From positions 1 through 38,274 of the forward strand of contig JAPLLY010000054.1 of NCBI GenBank assembly GCA_026387315.1: 38,274 bases of DNA. The letters run 5' to 3'. The notes below the pieces were generated by a model. The model was not told the DNA's origin. It worked only from the letters and a program-made list of their open reading frames with translations, and searched no databases. Positions 7,731-13,904 of this stretch are shown here, piece by piece. The DNA is from Candidatus Omnitrophota bacterium. Its GTDB lineage: Bacteria > Omnitrophota > Gorgyraeia > Gygaellales > Profunditerraquicolaceae. The stretch's first letter is position 1. Each line of letters opens with the position of its first letter. The position numbers and the translations under genes are program-made.

Positions 7731-7856
7731 ATTAAGCCTGTGTACGCTGACAAGGCGTTGTTCTACGAGGAAAGTGATAATACCGAGGGCAATTTTGCCT
7801 ACCCATATTTTCATTGGACGGATAAGAGCGCGTAAAATCGCGACGCAGGCTTAATT
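7730..7856. repeat. Long-range inverted repeat between convergent genes
   Basis: Perfect 11-bp arms at 7730-7740 (AATTAAGCCTG) and 7846-7856 enclose about 105 bp. The left arm begins at the last base of the stop codon of the preceding gene. The enclosed segment holds an open stretch from GTG 7740 to TAA 7835 (31 codons) with a protein-like composition but no ribosome site. No T-tract follows, so it is a poor terminator. It could be a recombination site, a folded RNA or the scar of an insertion. Confidence 0.5.
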
Positions 7857-7895
7857 AAATTCCAAAGAAGCAGCTCCTCCCTGCTTCTCCTAAGA

Positions 7896-7938
7896 AGCCG
7901 GTAGATGTGGCCGCCGAACCACGCAGTATCTACCGGCT
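7896..7938. terminator. Perfect 11-bp hairpin beside the integrase; bidirectional terminator or attP candidate
   Basis: Arms AGCCGGTAGAT (7896-7906) and its exact complement (7928-7938) are separated by 21 nt, and within the loop GTGG and CCAC can extend the structure. It lies between convergent genes, 7 bp from the 3' end of the integrase gene. A transcription terminator is the simplest reading, although the following CTCTCCTT is only weakly T-rich. Attachment sites of serine integrases are also imperfect palindromes next to the integrase gene, so attP is an alternative. Confidence 0.55.
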
Positions 7939-7944
7939 CTCTCC

Positions 7945-9636
7945 TTAAGCGAGGGTGAATTTATAGACAAAGACCTTGTTTTGTGATATAAGGTAGGAGT
8001 TCTGGTTTTCGCCTACGAGGGGGAGCCAATATTTCTTTTGTGAGAACTCAGGGGTTTTTAACGCTCCTGAGTTTTTTTTTACAGGTAGGCTGTCGGGGTC
8101 AACAAATGGCCGGAAAGATATTTTGAATTCTTTATCCTTAACCTCAATTTTTTCAACCATGCGCGCTAAGAAGTTCTTCCGGGTGTAAAAGTCTTTACTC
8201 TCCAAGAGATCAATGAGAAGCCGGGCATAGGCTTTTATCCAGCGAGTATTTAGTTGAGCTTCTCCAACCTGTTTAATCTCGCTATCTAATATTTCTTTTT
8301 GGCCTTCTAATATCTGAATATCCGTTTTTAGCTCTCTCATCCTTGGCGCCAGGTCATCAGCGTTTAAGTCGTTACTCGTCTCAAGTATTTCATAGAGGCG
8401 CTGGAGTTTATTATTTTTCTGTCTGATTTCAGCCTGGACCCGCGCAACCTTCTTTCCGAGGTCCGGAGCAACATCTTTTATTACCTTAAATAGGTTAACC
8501 GCCAATTCTTGAATATTTTTCTCAGTGAGGATATATTTTTGGATTTTCTCAATTACCTGACCCTCTAATTTTGCCCTATTATATTCCGGAGCATTGCAAG
8601 CAATCTTTCCTTTTCGGTTTTTAGTGCCACATATATAGTAATGGTATTTTCCACTCTTACCAGAAGCCCCCACATAGCGCGCGCCGCACCGACCGCAGAT
8701 AATTAGGCTGGATAAAAGGTAAGAATCGTTATGTATGCGCGGAGGGGAATTTTCTGGATTTCTTAGTTTTAAGATATTCTTTACCTTTGCATCGAGATTT
8801 CGGGAGATAATGGCAGGGTGGCTATTTTTGACTACAACGGGCTCTTGAAGGGACTTAAACTGTCGGTTGCCGGTGTTGAGTTCTTTACCGAAAATCATAT
8901 CGCCTGCGTATTTCTCGCTGCCTAAGATATGCTCTATATGCCCTTTGGTAAAATACTTCCCGGTTCGAGGGTGGATTCTTTTGTTATTGAGTTCAATCGT
9001 TAAGCCTTTTATGCCGATATTCGCGCGCGCGTAACGCTTATAGATATACTCAACTATATTGGATTCTTTCGGATCAATTTCTAATTTAGCGCGCCGTTTA
9101 CCATTTTGCTCAATATAGTTCTTCCGGTATCCGTAAGGAGGCAGTCCGTGGCACCAATAGCCTTGTTTTGCGGCCTCAACCATACCTTTAATGGTTTCTC
9201 TTGCCAAGTTGAGGGAATAGAATTCGTCCATACCTTCAAGCAACGATTCGACTAATATTTCGGTAGGATCATTAGAGCCAACCATAGGTTGGGTTGCCGA
9301 GATTACTTTTACTCCCTGTTTACGCAAGAGATATTTATATTTTACGGAGTCGTAGCGGTTCCGGGCGAAGCGGTCAAGTTTGTGTACGAGGATAGCTTGG
9401 AAGGGTGGTGGGGAAGTTGTAGCCTGTCGGATCATTTCTTGGAAGCTGTCGCGCTCATCGGATGTTCCGGAGAGGGCACGATCTTCAAAGATCCGGTAGA
9501 CCTTCCAATTCTGTTTGTGGGCGTATTCTAAGCAGGCACTCTTTTGGGCTTCAATGCTGAAATTACCTTCTTGTTGTTTACTGGAGAAGCGGCAGTAGAT
9601 GGCGCAGGACTGTTGAGTTTCGTTATTCTTAGACAC
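7945..9636 (-). CDS. int: Large serine recombinase (phage integrase)
   Basis: The 563-residue enzyme would insert the phage chromosome into the host by site-specific recombination. Domains run in the normal order: catalytic resolvase domain at about 10-150 with YCRFSS (nucleophile probably Ser18) and HKLDRFARN; a recombinase DNA-binding domain at about 170-285; a zinc ribbon near 310-350 with CGRCG and a later Cys pair; a coiled coil near 375-450 typical of large serine integrases; and a C-terminal tail. The gene is on the minus strand with the lipoprotein and repressor genes, as in a lysogeny operon. A recombination directionality factor was not identified. Confidence 0.95.
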   Translation of the reverse strand: MSKNNETQQSCAIYCRFSSKQQEGNFSIEAQKSACLEYAHKQNWKVYRIFEDRALSGTSDERDSFQEMIRQATTSPPPFQAILVHKLDRFARNRYDSVKYKYLLRKQGVKVISATQPMVGSNDPTEILVESLLEGMDEFYSLNLARETIKGMVEAAKQGYWCHGLPPYGYRKNYIEQNGKRRAKLEIDPKESNIVEYIYKRYARANIGIKGLTIELNNKRIHPRTGKYFTKGHIEHILGSEKYAGDMIFGKELNTGNRQFKSLQEPVVVKNSHPAIISRNLDAKVKNILKLRNPENSPPRIHNDSYLLSSLIICGRCGARYVGASGKSGKYHYYICGTKNRKGKIACNAPEYNRAKLEGQVIEKIQKYILTEKNIQELAVNLFKVIKDVAPDLGKKVARVQAEIRQKNNKLQRLYEILETSNDLNADDLAPRMRELKTDIQILEGQKEILDSEIKQVGEAQLNTRWIKAYARLLIDLLESKDFYTRKNFLARMVEKIEVKDKEFKISFRPFVDPDSLPVKKNSGALKTPEFSQKKYWLPLVGENQNSYLISQNKVFVYKFTLA

Positions 9637-9656
9637 GGGGCCTTCTAATTTCTTAA

Positions 9657-9944
9657 TTATTCACAAACTTCATATTTTTCATTTGAATCCCTGTCAATAT
9701 TTATTCGTCCATAACCATATTTAATCATGCATGCTTTATAAGCCTTTTCCTCATTGTGCAAGATTAAATCAATCCAATCCCGCCCATACCCTACATTTGC
9801 AGATGCCTTACACTGAGCTTTAGCCCACTCATATCCCTGTTGCGGATTCCATTCTGGATGGATATTTGCCATGTGTAAATTAGCACACGCAGACAATGAT
9901 AAAACCGAAGTAAACACCATAATAACTTGGCAAATTTTCTTCAT
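9657..9944 (-). CDS. Small lipoprotein, probable lysogenic-conversion gene
   Basis: The 95-residue product starts with MKKICQVIMVFTSVLSLSAC, a classical lipoprotein signal peptide with lipobox LSAC (acylated Cys20). The mature part is about 75 residues, rich in aromatic residues, with three further cysteines (Cys45, Cys72, Cys94 approximately). It lies between repressor and integrase on the same strand, so it is likely expressed in the lysogen. Phage lipoproteins in this position often block superinfection at the outer membrane. That role is inferred from position and topology; no family was recognised. Confidence 0.7.
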   Translation of the reverse strand: MKKICQVIMVFTSVLSLSACANLHMANIHPEWNPQQGYEWAKAQCKASANVGYGRDWIDLILHNEEKAYKACMIKYGYGRINIDRDSNEKYEVCE

Positions 9945-9982
9945 TTAATTCAGCCCTTTTTCTTTGCTTAATTACCTTCCCC

Positions 9983-10384
9983 TTATTTGCACAAAGCTAA
10001 TATGGCTTGTCTCTTTTCCGGAGTAAGAGATGGCAAACATTCAAGAATATCAACAATAGCGTTTTTAATTTCCTTTTTATTTTTAAAAGCTGGCATAATG
10101 ACCCTGCGGAACACAGGGTCATTAAGAATTTCTAATTGTTCGGGAGTAATGCCAAGAGGTATTTGTGTTTCTTCTGATACGAAAAAAGAGAGTGGTTTGC
10201 CAAGCGCCGCCGCGATTTTTTTGAGAATTATAAAATCGGTTATATTCTCTTCTGACTGCTCGTAATTGACAATAGTAACCCTATGGACACCAGTTTCCTC
10301 GGCCAGCTTTTCTTGTGTCCAGTCTTTTTCCCGACGAGCCAATTCAATCTTTTTGCTTATTGTAATTTCTGGTTTACTTTTCAT
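9983..10384 (-). CDS. XRE-family HTH repressor (cI-like)
   Basis: The 133-residue protein has an N-terminal helix-turn-helix of the XRE/Cro type at about residues 9-64 (ISKKIELARREKDWTQEKLAEETGVHRVTIVNYE as the landmark region). A short C-terminal helical part follows, probably for dimerisation. It lacks a visible Ser-Lys LexA-type autoprotease domain, so induction would need another mechanism. It faces a divergent plus-strand gene across a 129-bp region holding a near-consensus promoter and a palindrome, the normal layout of a lysogeny switch. It heads the minus-strand operon with the lipoprotein and integrase. Confidence 0.85.
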   Translation of the reverse strand: MKSKPEITISKKIELARREKDWTQEKLAEETGVHRVTIVNYEQSEENITDFIILKKIAAALGKPLSFFVSEETQIPLGITPEQLEILNDPVFRRVIMPAFKNKKEIKNAIVDILECLPSLTPEKRQAILALCK

Positions 10385-10394
10385 AAAAAATTAC

Positions 10395-10423
10395 TTGACA
10401 AAATGAAGCTTTTGGTTTATATT
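10395..10423 (+). promoter_or_regulatory. Early rightward promoter (pR-like)
   Basis: A consensus -35 TTGACA at 10395-10400 is followed after exactly 17 bp by a -10 TATATT at 10418-10423. It points to the HTH gene at 10514 and to the early operon beyond. On the opposite strand a possible leftward promoter overlaps it (TTGTTG, 16 bp, TATAAA), which would drive the repressor. The overlap suggests mutually exclusive use, as in other phage switches. Confidence 0.8.
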
Positions 10424-10433
10424 TTGTAGTGTC

Positions 10434-10459
10434 AGGACAACAAGTATTTTTTTTGTCCT
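10434..10459. promoter_or_regulatory. Operator-like palindrome in the switch region
   Basis: AGGACAA at 10434-10440 and its exact complement TTGTCCT at 10453-10459 are separated by a 12-nt AT-rich spacer. The site lies just downstream of the rightward promoter and upstream of the leftward one, a suitable place for repressor binding. It could also form a hairpin in the early transcript. Assignment as an operator is inferred from position and symmetry. Confidence 0.45.
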
Positions 10460-10513
10460 TTTGTGTAGTTTTGAAGCTACTTTTTCCATTGCTCTAAATG
10501 GAGGTGATTACCA

Positions 10514-10726
10514 ATGAGCGATATTGAAGTTATGACAGTTGAAGAGGTCGCTGCTTTATTGAGAATCGAACCGCGGACTGTCTACAGGAAAGTTGAAGCC
10601 AATGAAATACCTGGTGCTTTTCGAGTAGGCCAAGATGGTGCGATTCGGTTTGTCAAAGAAGAAATCCTTAAATGGATTAACGGACAAATCCAAAAAGGAC
10701 TAAGCAGTGAAACTATTCAACCTTAA
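10514..10726 (+). CDS. MerR/excisionase-type HTH DNA-binding protein
   Basis: The 70-residue protein has the pattern of the HTH_17 / excisionase group: MTVEEVAALLRIEPRTVYRKV as the helix-turn-helix (residues 7-27), then a short wing with IPGAFRVGQDGAIRF and a helix ILKWI. A strong Shine-Dalgarno site GGAGGTGATT precedes ATG 10514. It is the first gene after the early promoter, in the place of Cro or an excisionase. It could be the early repressor or the directionality factor for the serine integrase; the sequence does not decide. Confidence 0.78.
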   Translation: MSDIEVMTVEEVAALLRIEPRTVYRKVEANEIPGAFRVGQDGAIRFVKEEILKWINGQIQKGLSSETIQP

Positions 10727-10764
10727 TACTAACAAAAAAAGACAAAAATGTCAAAGGGAGATTT

Positions 10765-11031
10765 ATGAGTAATATATCGCCCCTCAAAGCGATTCGCCTT
10801 AAATGCCTTGATTGTTCAAGTGGCAGCGCTCAAGAAGTCAAAAATTGTGCGCTTTCTGAGTGCCACCTGTTTCCATATAGATTCGCAAGCAATCCTTATA
10901 CAAAGAAAAAGGGTAATCCCCAAGCCTTGGCGAAGTGGCGTTCTAAGAAATCCGTAAGCAATACAGCAGGGATTTCATCAAAAACAGCCATTTCTGATAC
11001 ACCTGTCAAGGAACTTTTGGCCGTTTCCTAA
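10765..11031 (+). CDS. Cys-rich phage protein of unknown function
   Basis: The 88-residue protein carries the motif KAIRLKCLDCSSGSAQEVKN followed by C..SEC.LFPYRFASNPY, a putative four-cysteine zinc site (residues 14-33). I recognise this as a recurrent small phage family, usually in early regions, of unknown function. Residues after about 50 are Ser/Lys-rich and less ordered. ATG 10765 follows AAAGGGAG. The 3' end lies inside the stem of the terminator at 11020-11045. Confidence 0.65.
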   Translation: MSNISPLKAIRLKCLDCSSGSAQEVKNCALSECHLFPYRFASNPYTKKKGNPQALAKWRSKKSVSNTAGISSKTAISDTPVKELLAVS

Positions 11032-11045
11032 AGAACGGCTTTTTT
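11020..11045 (+). terminator. Intrinsic terminator overlapping the end of the Cys-rich gene
   Basis: GCCGTT at 11020-11025 pairs with AACGGC at 11034-11039 across an 8-nt loop that contains the stop codon, followed by six T residues. It would end the first early transcript or make downstream expression depend on read-through, as at the lambda early terminators. The next small gene begins only 5 nt after the T-run. Confidence 0.7.
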
Positions 11046-11049
11046 AATT

Positions 11050-11220
11050 ATGGCATATTCAAAAAAAGATAAAACTTTATCTCTTAGGCTTCCGGAGAAA
11101 ACCAAAAGGCTCATTGACGAAGAGGCGGATAAGAATACCCGCGACTTCCAAGATGAGCTTTTAGTTTTAATAACCGAAGCTCTACACGCAAGGAAGTATA
11201 ACATAAAAAATTACACCTGA
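11050..11220 (+). CDS. Ribbon-helix-helix (Arc/MetJ-like) DNA-binding protein
   Basis: This 56-residue gene begins at ATG 11050. The sequence KDKTLSLRLPEKTKRLIDEEA has the alternating beta-strand pattern (residues 8-14) of ribbon-helix-helix repressors, followed by two helices (PEKTKRLIDEEADKN and DFQDELLVLITEAL). The length is right for one RHH unit. There is no clear Shine-Dalgarno site, because the start lies right behind the terminator T-run, so translation may be leaderless or coupled to read-through. It could be a second early repressor or an antitoxin-like regulator. Confidence 0.62.
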   Translation: MAYSKKDKTLSLRLPEKTKRLIDEEADKNTRDFQDELLVLITEALHARKYNIKNYT

Positions 11221-11254
11221 AAGTAGTGTTTTGTCAGAAGTGTAGTTTTTTGTA

Positions 11255-11476
11255 GTGCGGTGTAGAAAAACGTATATTACCAACGAGAAAATGCTAAACG
11301 ACGGCTATTTTATCGACCCTTACGAACTTTTTGAAACAGACAACCCTGCACTTAAGAAAGTGGTAGAGGCCCACGAAACATTTAAGCACCTCAGCGAGAA
11401 AGCCTTTTACGCTGGTTTACCTAAAGTCTTAAAAATAGTTTATAAACATTTCGGTATAAGGACCAAAAGAAAATAA
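11255..11476 (+). CDS. Small protein of unknown function
   Basis: The frame encodes 73 residues from GTG 11255, or 61 residues from ATG 11291. Neither start has a convincing ribosome site; I list the longer form. The product is charged, mixed helical (FETDNPALKKVVEAHETFKHLSEKAF) and ends in a basic tail (IRTKRK). It abuts the endolysin gene with one base between, which supports real translation. No family was recognised. The upstream 35 bp repeats the GTGTAGTTTT motif seen in the switch region. Confidence 0.5.
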   Translation: MRCRKTYITNEKMLNDGYFIDPYELFETDNPALKKVVEAHETFKHLSEKAFYAGLPKVLKIVYKHFGIRTKRK

Positions 11477-11477
11477 C

Positions 11478-11984
11478 ATGAGAAATTTATACGGATTTCC
11501 AACCCAGCAACCTCAATTTAGATTTAAGCGATCACATATCATAGTTATGCTCTGCAACATCCTTTTGTGGGTAATAATTATCCTAATTTTCACCGGAACG
11601 AAAAGCTTCGTAAAACCAACGCACGCCGAACTTGCCATACAAACTAATCTTTGGAAAGGTCTCATTGCGGAGGACGTCGCCGGTGGCTATCGGGGTATGT
11701 ATGCCGTAGCCTGTTGCGTCCGTAACCGCCTCAATACTGGAATGGATCACGGACTGGTGGCGATGAAGCGCCGGGATCTAAATAGATTTATTAAGCAGGA
11801 GGGCAAGACTTATGAACTTATGGCAAAGGATATTCTTCGCAAAGTGTTTCTTGAAAATGCGCCGGATGTTACGAGAGGAGCTACGCATTACGAGGCAGTT
11901 GAGCGTTATGGATTACCCAAATGGGCTAAGGGTATGGTTAGAACGGCTAAGATAGGTGAGCACACATTTTTCAAAACTCAGTAA
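11478..11984 (+). CDS. SleB-like cell-wall hydrolase with N-terminal membrane anchor (endolysin)
   Basis: The 168-residue protein has a single hydrophobic segment at about residues 21-39, then a domain resembling the SleB/CwlJ hydrolase family. Matching blocks are LWKGLIAEDVAGGYRGMYAVACCVRNRL (catalytic Glu probably Glu65; landmark region 58-85), the central YELMAKDIL, and the C-terminal GATHYEAV....PKWAKGM and IGEHTFFK motifs. Such enzymes cleave peptidoglycan glycan strands. The N-terminal span suggests a signal-anchor or SAR endolysin held at the membrane until lysis. It sits in the early region and not with the late holin candidate at 6307. Confidence 0.78.
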   Translation: MRNLYGFPTQQPQFRFKRSHIIVMLCNILLWVIIILIFTGTKSFVKPTHAELAIQTNLWKGLIAEDVAGGYRGMYAVACCVRNRLNTGMDHGLVAMKRRDLNRFIKQEGKTYELMAKDILRKVFLENAPDVTRGATHYEAVERYGLPKWAKGMVRTAKIGEHTFFKTQ

Positions 11985-12162
11985 GACTTCTCCATATTTC
12001 GGCAAAAGATCGCTTCCTGAAGGATGGATTATTTCAAGGGAGGAAAACGGTTTTTGGGTTATATACGACGTTAACTATGAACCGCAAGTGACAGAGAAAA
12101 GTTCACGGGAAGTAATAAAGAGCGCTGCGGTATTTGCAAAAAAATTAGGATTAGTTTATTAA
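11956..12162 (+). CDS. Small protein of unknown function overlapping the endolysin gene
   Basis: The 68-residue frame starts at GTG 11956, inside the 3' end of the endolysin gene. From residue 17 the sequence looks protein-like (KRSLPEGWIISREENGFWVIYDV), with a short beta-hairpin pattern followed by a helix (REVIKSAAVFAKKLGLVY). The first residues are less convincing and the real start may lie inside. No family is recognised. It ends 13 nt before the first DGR target gene, and both are probably on one transcript. Confidence 0.5.
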   Translation: MSTHFSKLSKTSPYFGKRSLPEGWIISREENGFWVIYDVNYEPQVTEKSSREVIKSAAVFAKKLGLVY

Positions 12163-12175
12163 AAAAGGAGGAGGC

Positions 12176-12712
12176 ATGAAGTTATTAACGCAGGGTAAAG
12201 TATTAAGGATTTTGGAGGAACGTACTGACTTAGAAGGGGCAGCAAGAGACATTTTTGCAAAGCTGTCAGCGCAGAATGTAAAGATTATCAGGATTAAAGA
12301 TTTTCCGGAGCCGCGCTACATTGATAACCGCGACGGCACAGTGTTTGATACTTGGCACAATATCTACATCGTCAAACTCCCCCACACGGATCTGCCGAAC
12401 CACTTCAAAGAAGCAATGCCTTGGGAAGAGTTTAAGATAGCCTGCGCGGAACTCAGCTTTGCCGGTCATAAAGGTTGGTTTTTACCATCACCAGTACAAG
12501 GTTTCTCCTTAGTAAAGAACAACCCCACTGGCCCCCAGATTGATATGTCCATCTTTAAGGACACAAAGGAAGCCGGATACTGGACAAACGAAGAGGTTGC
12601 CTGGAGTAAGAGCAACGCGCGCGTCGTGAATTATGATAACGGCTACGTGGGCTACAGCGGTAAGGGCAACTTATATTATGTACGGCCCGTCCGCCCCAGC
12701 TCAGTGATTTGA
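12176..12712 (+). CDS. DGR1 target protein 1, DUF1566/C-type-lectin-like variable protein
   Basis: The 178-residue protein resembles DUF1566 (Lcl C-terminal) proteins: RYIDNRDGTVFDTWHNIYIV, MPWEEFKIACAELSFAGHKGWFLPS and a C-terminal YYVRPVR block. DUF1566 proteins adopt a C-type-lectin-like ligand-binding fold used by many DGR targets. The last 36 residues are the variable region encoded by VR1, where residues such as Ser, Tyr, Gly and Leu replace template Asn and Lys codons. No signal peptide or membrane span is visible. AAGGAGGAGG lies just before ATG 12176. Avd and reverse transcriptase are downstream. The ligand is unknown. Confidence 0.9.
   Translation: MKLLTQGKVLRILEERTDLEGAARDIFAKLSAQNVKIIRIKDFPEPRYIDNRDGTVFDTWHNIYIVKLPHTDLPNHFKEAMPWEEFKIACAELSFAGHKGWFLPSPVQGFSLVKNNPTGPQIDMSIFKDTKEAGYWTNEEVAWSKSNARVVNYDNGYVGYSGKGNLYYVRPVRPSSVI
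12594..12700 (+). repeat. VR1, variable repeat of DGR1
   Basis: This 107-bp segment at the 3' end of the first target gene aligns without gaps to the template repeat at 14398-14504. By my alignment there are 13 differences. Twelve are at template adenines (to G, T or both in paired sites). One is not: template T14423 is G12619 here. The 3' part ending CCCGTCCGCCCCAGC is nearly unchanged and would serve as the initiation-of-mutagenic-homology site. Confidence 0.95.
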
Positions 12713-12738
12713 TTTTTTGACAATTAAGGAGGTAAGAC

Positions 12739-13038
12739 GTGAAAGAACAGGCTTTTTTAACTTCGGAGTCGCGGCAACGCATGAACGAAAAGGCGAACAA
12801 GTTTTTAGAACGTGAGTGTATTGAGCAGACCGGAAAGGATGAGTGGATATGCAAGCCTATCCCAAAGTATAACATCCACACCTACACAATCCAAAAGCTT
12901 CCGGATGATACTTACCGTTGCAACTGTCAGGGGTTTCACAAGAATAAGTATTGCAGCCATATTGAGGCCGTGCGTATCTTTATTTCACGCAACACGCCGG
13001 TTACTGCGGAAAGCCAAAGGACATTTGCATACGCATGA
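12739..13038 (+). CDS. SWIM-type zinc-finger protein
   Basis: The 99-residue protein contains YRCNCQGFHKNKYCSHIEAV near residue 58, which matches the SWIM zinc-finger pattern CxCx(n)CxH. SWIM domains bind DNA or proteins. The N-terminal half is charged and helical, with a beta-strand section before the finger. A GTG start at 12739 has GGAGGT just upstream. It lies between the two DGR1 target genes, 27 bp after the first, and its stop overlaps the following membrane-peptide gene. It may be an ordinary early phage protein or an accessory of the DGR; the sequence does not decide. Confidence 0.72.
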   Translation: MKEQAFLTSESRQRMNEKANKFLERECIEQTGKDEWICKPIPKYNIHTYTIQKLPDDTYRCNCQGFHKNKYCSHIEAVRIFISRNTPVTAESQRTFAYA

Positions 13039-13178
13039 TAACAAGAGAGAAAATATTTCCGCTTTTGGTAATTATTGCCTGTATAGGCGCAGGTATAGTC
13101 TATTTAATCACAGGGGACATACGCAGGGGCTTGCTTTGGTTGGCCTATGCCTTGGCAAACACCTGCGTAACTTTTTAA
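13035..13178 (+). CDS. 47-residue membrane protein with two spans
   Basis: This short gene starts at ATG 13035, overlapping the SWIM gene stop (ATGA). The product has two hydrophobic segments separated by a short polar loop with GDIRRGLLW. I recognise the pattern ITGDIRRGLLWLAYALAN as similar to small phage membrane proteins of unknown function (often with a GDY.RALYW motif). It ends 15 nt before the second target gene. A role is not assigned. Confidence 0.6.
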   Translation: MITREKIFPLLVIIACIGAGIVYLITGDIRRGLLWLAYALANTCVTF

Positions 13179-13192
13179 CAAGGAGGAGAGGC

Positions 13193-13588
13193 ATGGTAAA
13201 GCAGGGAGCAGTTATTGATGTAAACGATCCGGCAAGATTTGAAAAACTTCCCGATGGCTGGATAAGGGATTATAAGGAAGGCAAGGAGCATGGTCCAAGC
13301 TCGGATAAGATTTTAGGTCCAGGGGACAGGAAAGAATTCTGCGCGAAACTCGGAGGAGAAGAACCTACAGTCGCGGAGGCAGCTTCAATTATTAACTTTG
13401 AAGGCGATCCTTGCTTCTTTCCGATATTCGCCGATACCAAAACGGACGGCTGGTATGCAACCAAGAGCGAACCGGCCTGGGGTAAGAGCGACGCTCGCAT
13501 CGTGGATTATGATCGCGGCGACGTGTACTACTACAATAAGGGCAACGAATATTATGTACGACCCGTCCGCCCCAGCTCAGTGATTTGA
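13193..13588 (+). CDS. DGR1 target protein 2, variable DUF1566-like protein
   Basis: The 131-residue protein starts at ATG 13193 after AGGAGGAG. It has a compact ligand-binding-type fold pattern: LPDGWIRDYKEGKEHGPSS, then a helix with DRKEFCAKLGGEEPTVAEAAS, a central CFFPIFADTK segment and a C-terminal variable region ending YYVRPVRPSSVI, identical in its last 12 residues to target 1. The variable 34 residues are encoded by VR2. Sites that are Asn in the template read Asp, Arg, Tyr or Gly here. No secretion signal is visible. It shares with target 1 a 27-bp stretch after the variable repeat, evidence for duplication of the target cassette. Confidence 0.88.
   Translation: MVKQGAVIDVNDPARFEKLPDGWIRDYKEGKEHGPSSDKILGPGDRKEFCAKLGGEEPTVAEAASIINFEGDPCFFPIFADTKTDGWYATKSEPAWGKSDARIVDYDRGDVYYYNKGNEYYVRPVRPSSVI
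13475..13576 (+). repeat. VR2, variable repeat of DGR1
   Basis: This 102-bp segment aligns without gaps to the template at 14403-14504. I count 11 differences and all fall at template adenines, the diagnostic signature of DGR mutagenic homing. The last 29 or so bases are identical to the template. VR2 keeps T at the position where VR1 has its one non-adenine difference. The alignment stops at its 5' end at GCCTGG, slightly inside that of VR1. Confidence 0.95.
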
Positions 13589-13621
13589 TTTTTTGACAAT
13601 TAATATTAAAAGGAGGGAAAT

Positions 13622-13867
13622 ATGCATTATAAAAATGGTAGAGAAGCAAAGGAAGGCGATCCAGTAGTCTATGCAGACTACAATAAAAAGGTATTAGTGG
13701 GTCAGGTTCATTCGCTAAACGTCGGAGCAACTTCGTGTAATTGTCAAATAGCAGTAGTAATTCCGGGAGGGGTCATGCAGACTTGCGAAACCTTGGATCA
13801 TTTATATCACGCCGAGGACGCTTTATTAGCTATCGATCCTTTAGCTTTAGAACCTAAAAAGGTGTAA
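13622..13867 (+). CDS. Small phage protein of unknown function
   Basis: The 81-residue protein has a strand-rich pattern: MHYKNGREAKEGDPVVYADY, then VGQVHSLNVGATSCNCQIAVV and a C-terminal LYHAEDALLAI segment. I recognise this as a recurrent small phage family (KNGREA.VGDPVV...HAEDA) of unknown function. AGGAGGG lies before ATG 13622. It is located between the second variable protein and Avd, so it is cotranscribed with DGR1. A role in mutagenesis is not implied by its sequence. Confidence 0.65.
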   Translation: MHYKNGREAKEGDPVVYADYNKKVLVGQVHSLNVGATSCNCQIAVVIPGGVMQTCETLDHLYHAEDALLAIDPLALEPKKV

Positions 13868-13904
13868 TTACACTGAACGCAGTGAAAACGTAGGATAGCC
13901 AAAA

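Noticed and set aside
13398-13583. 61-codon plus-strand frame over VR2
   Set aside because: It is a shadow of the second DGR target in another frame. Its end resembles the RT N-terminus only because VR and TR share sequence there.
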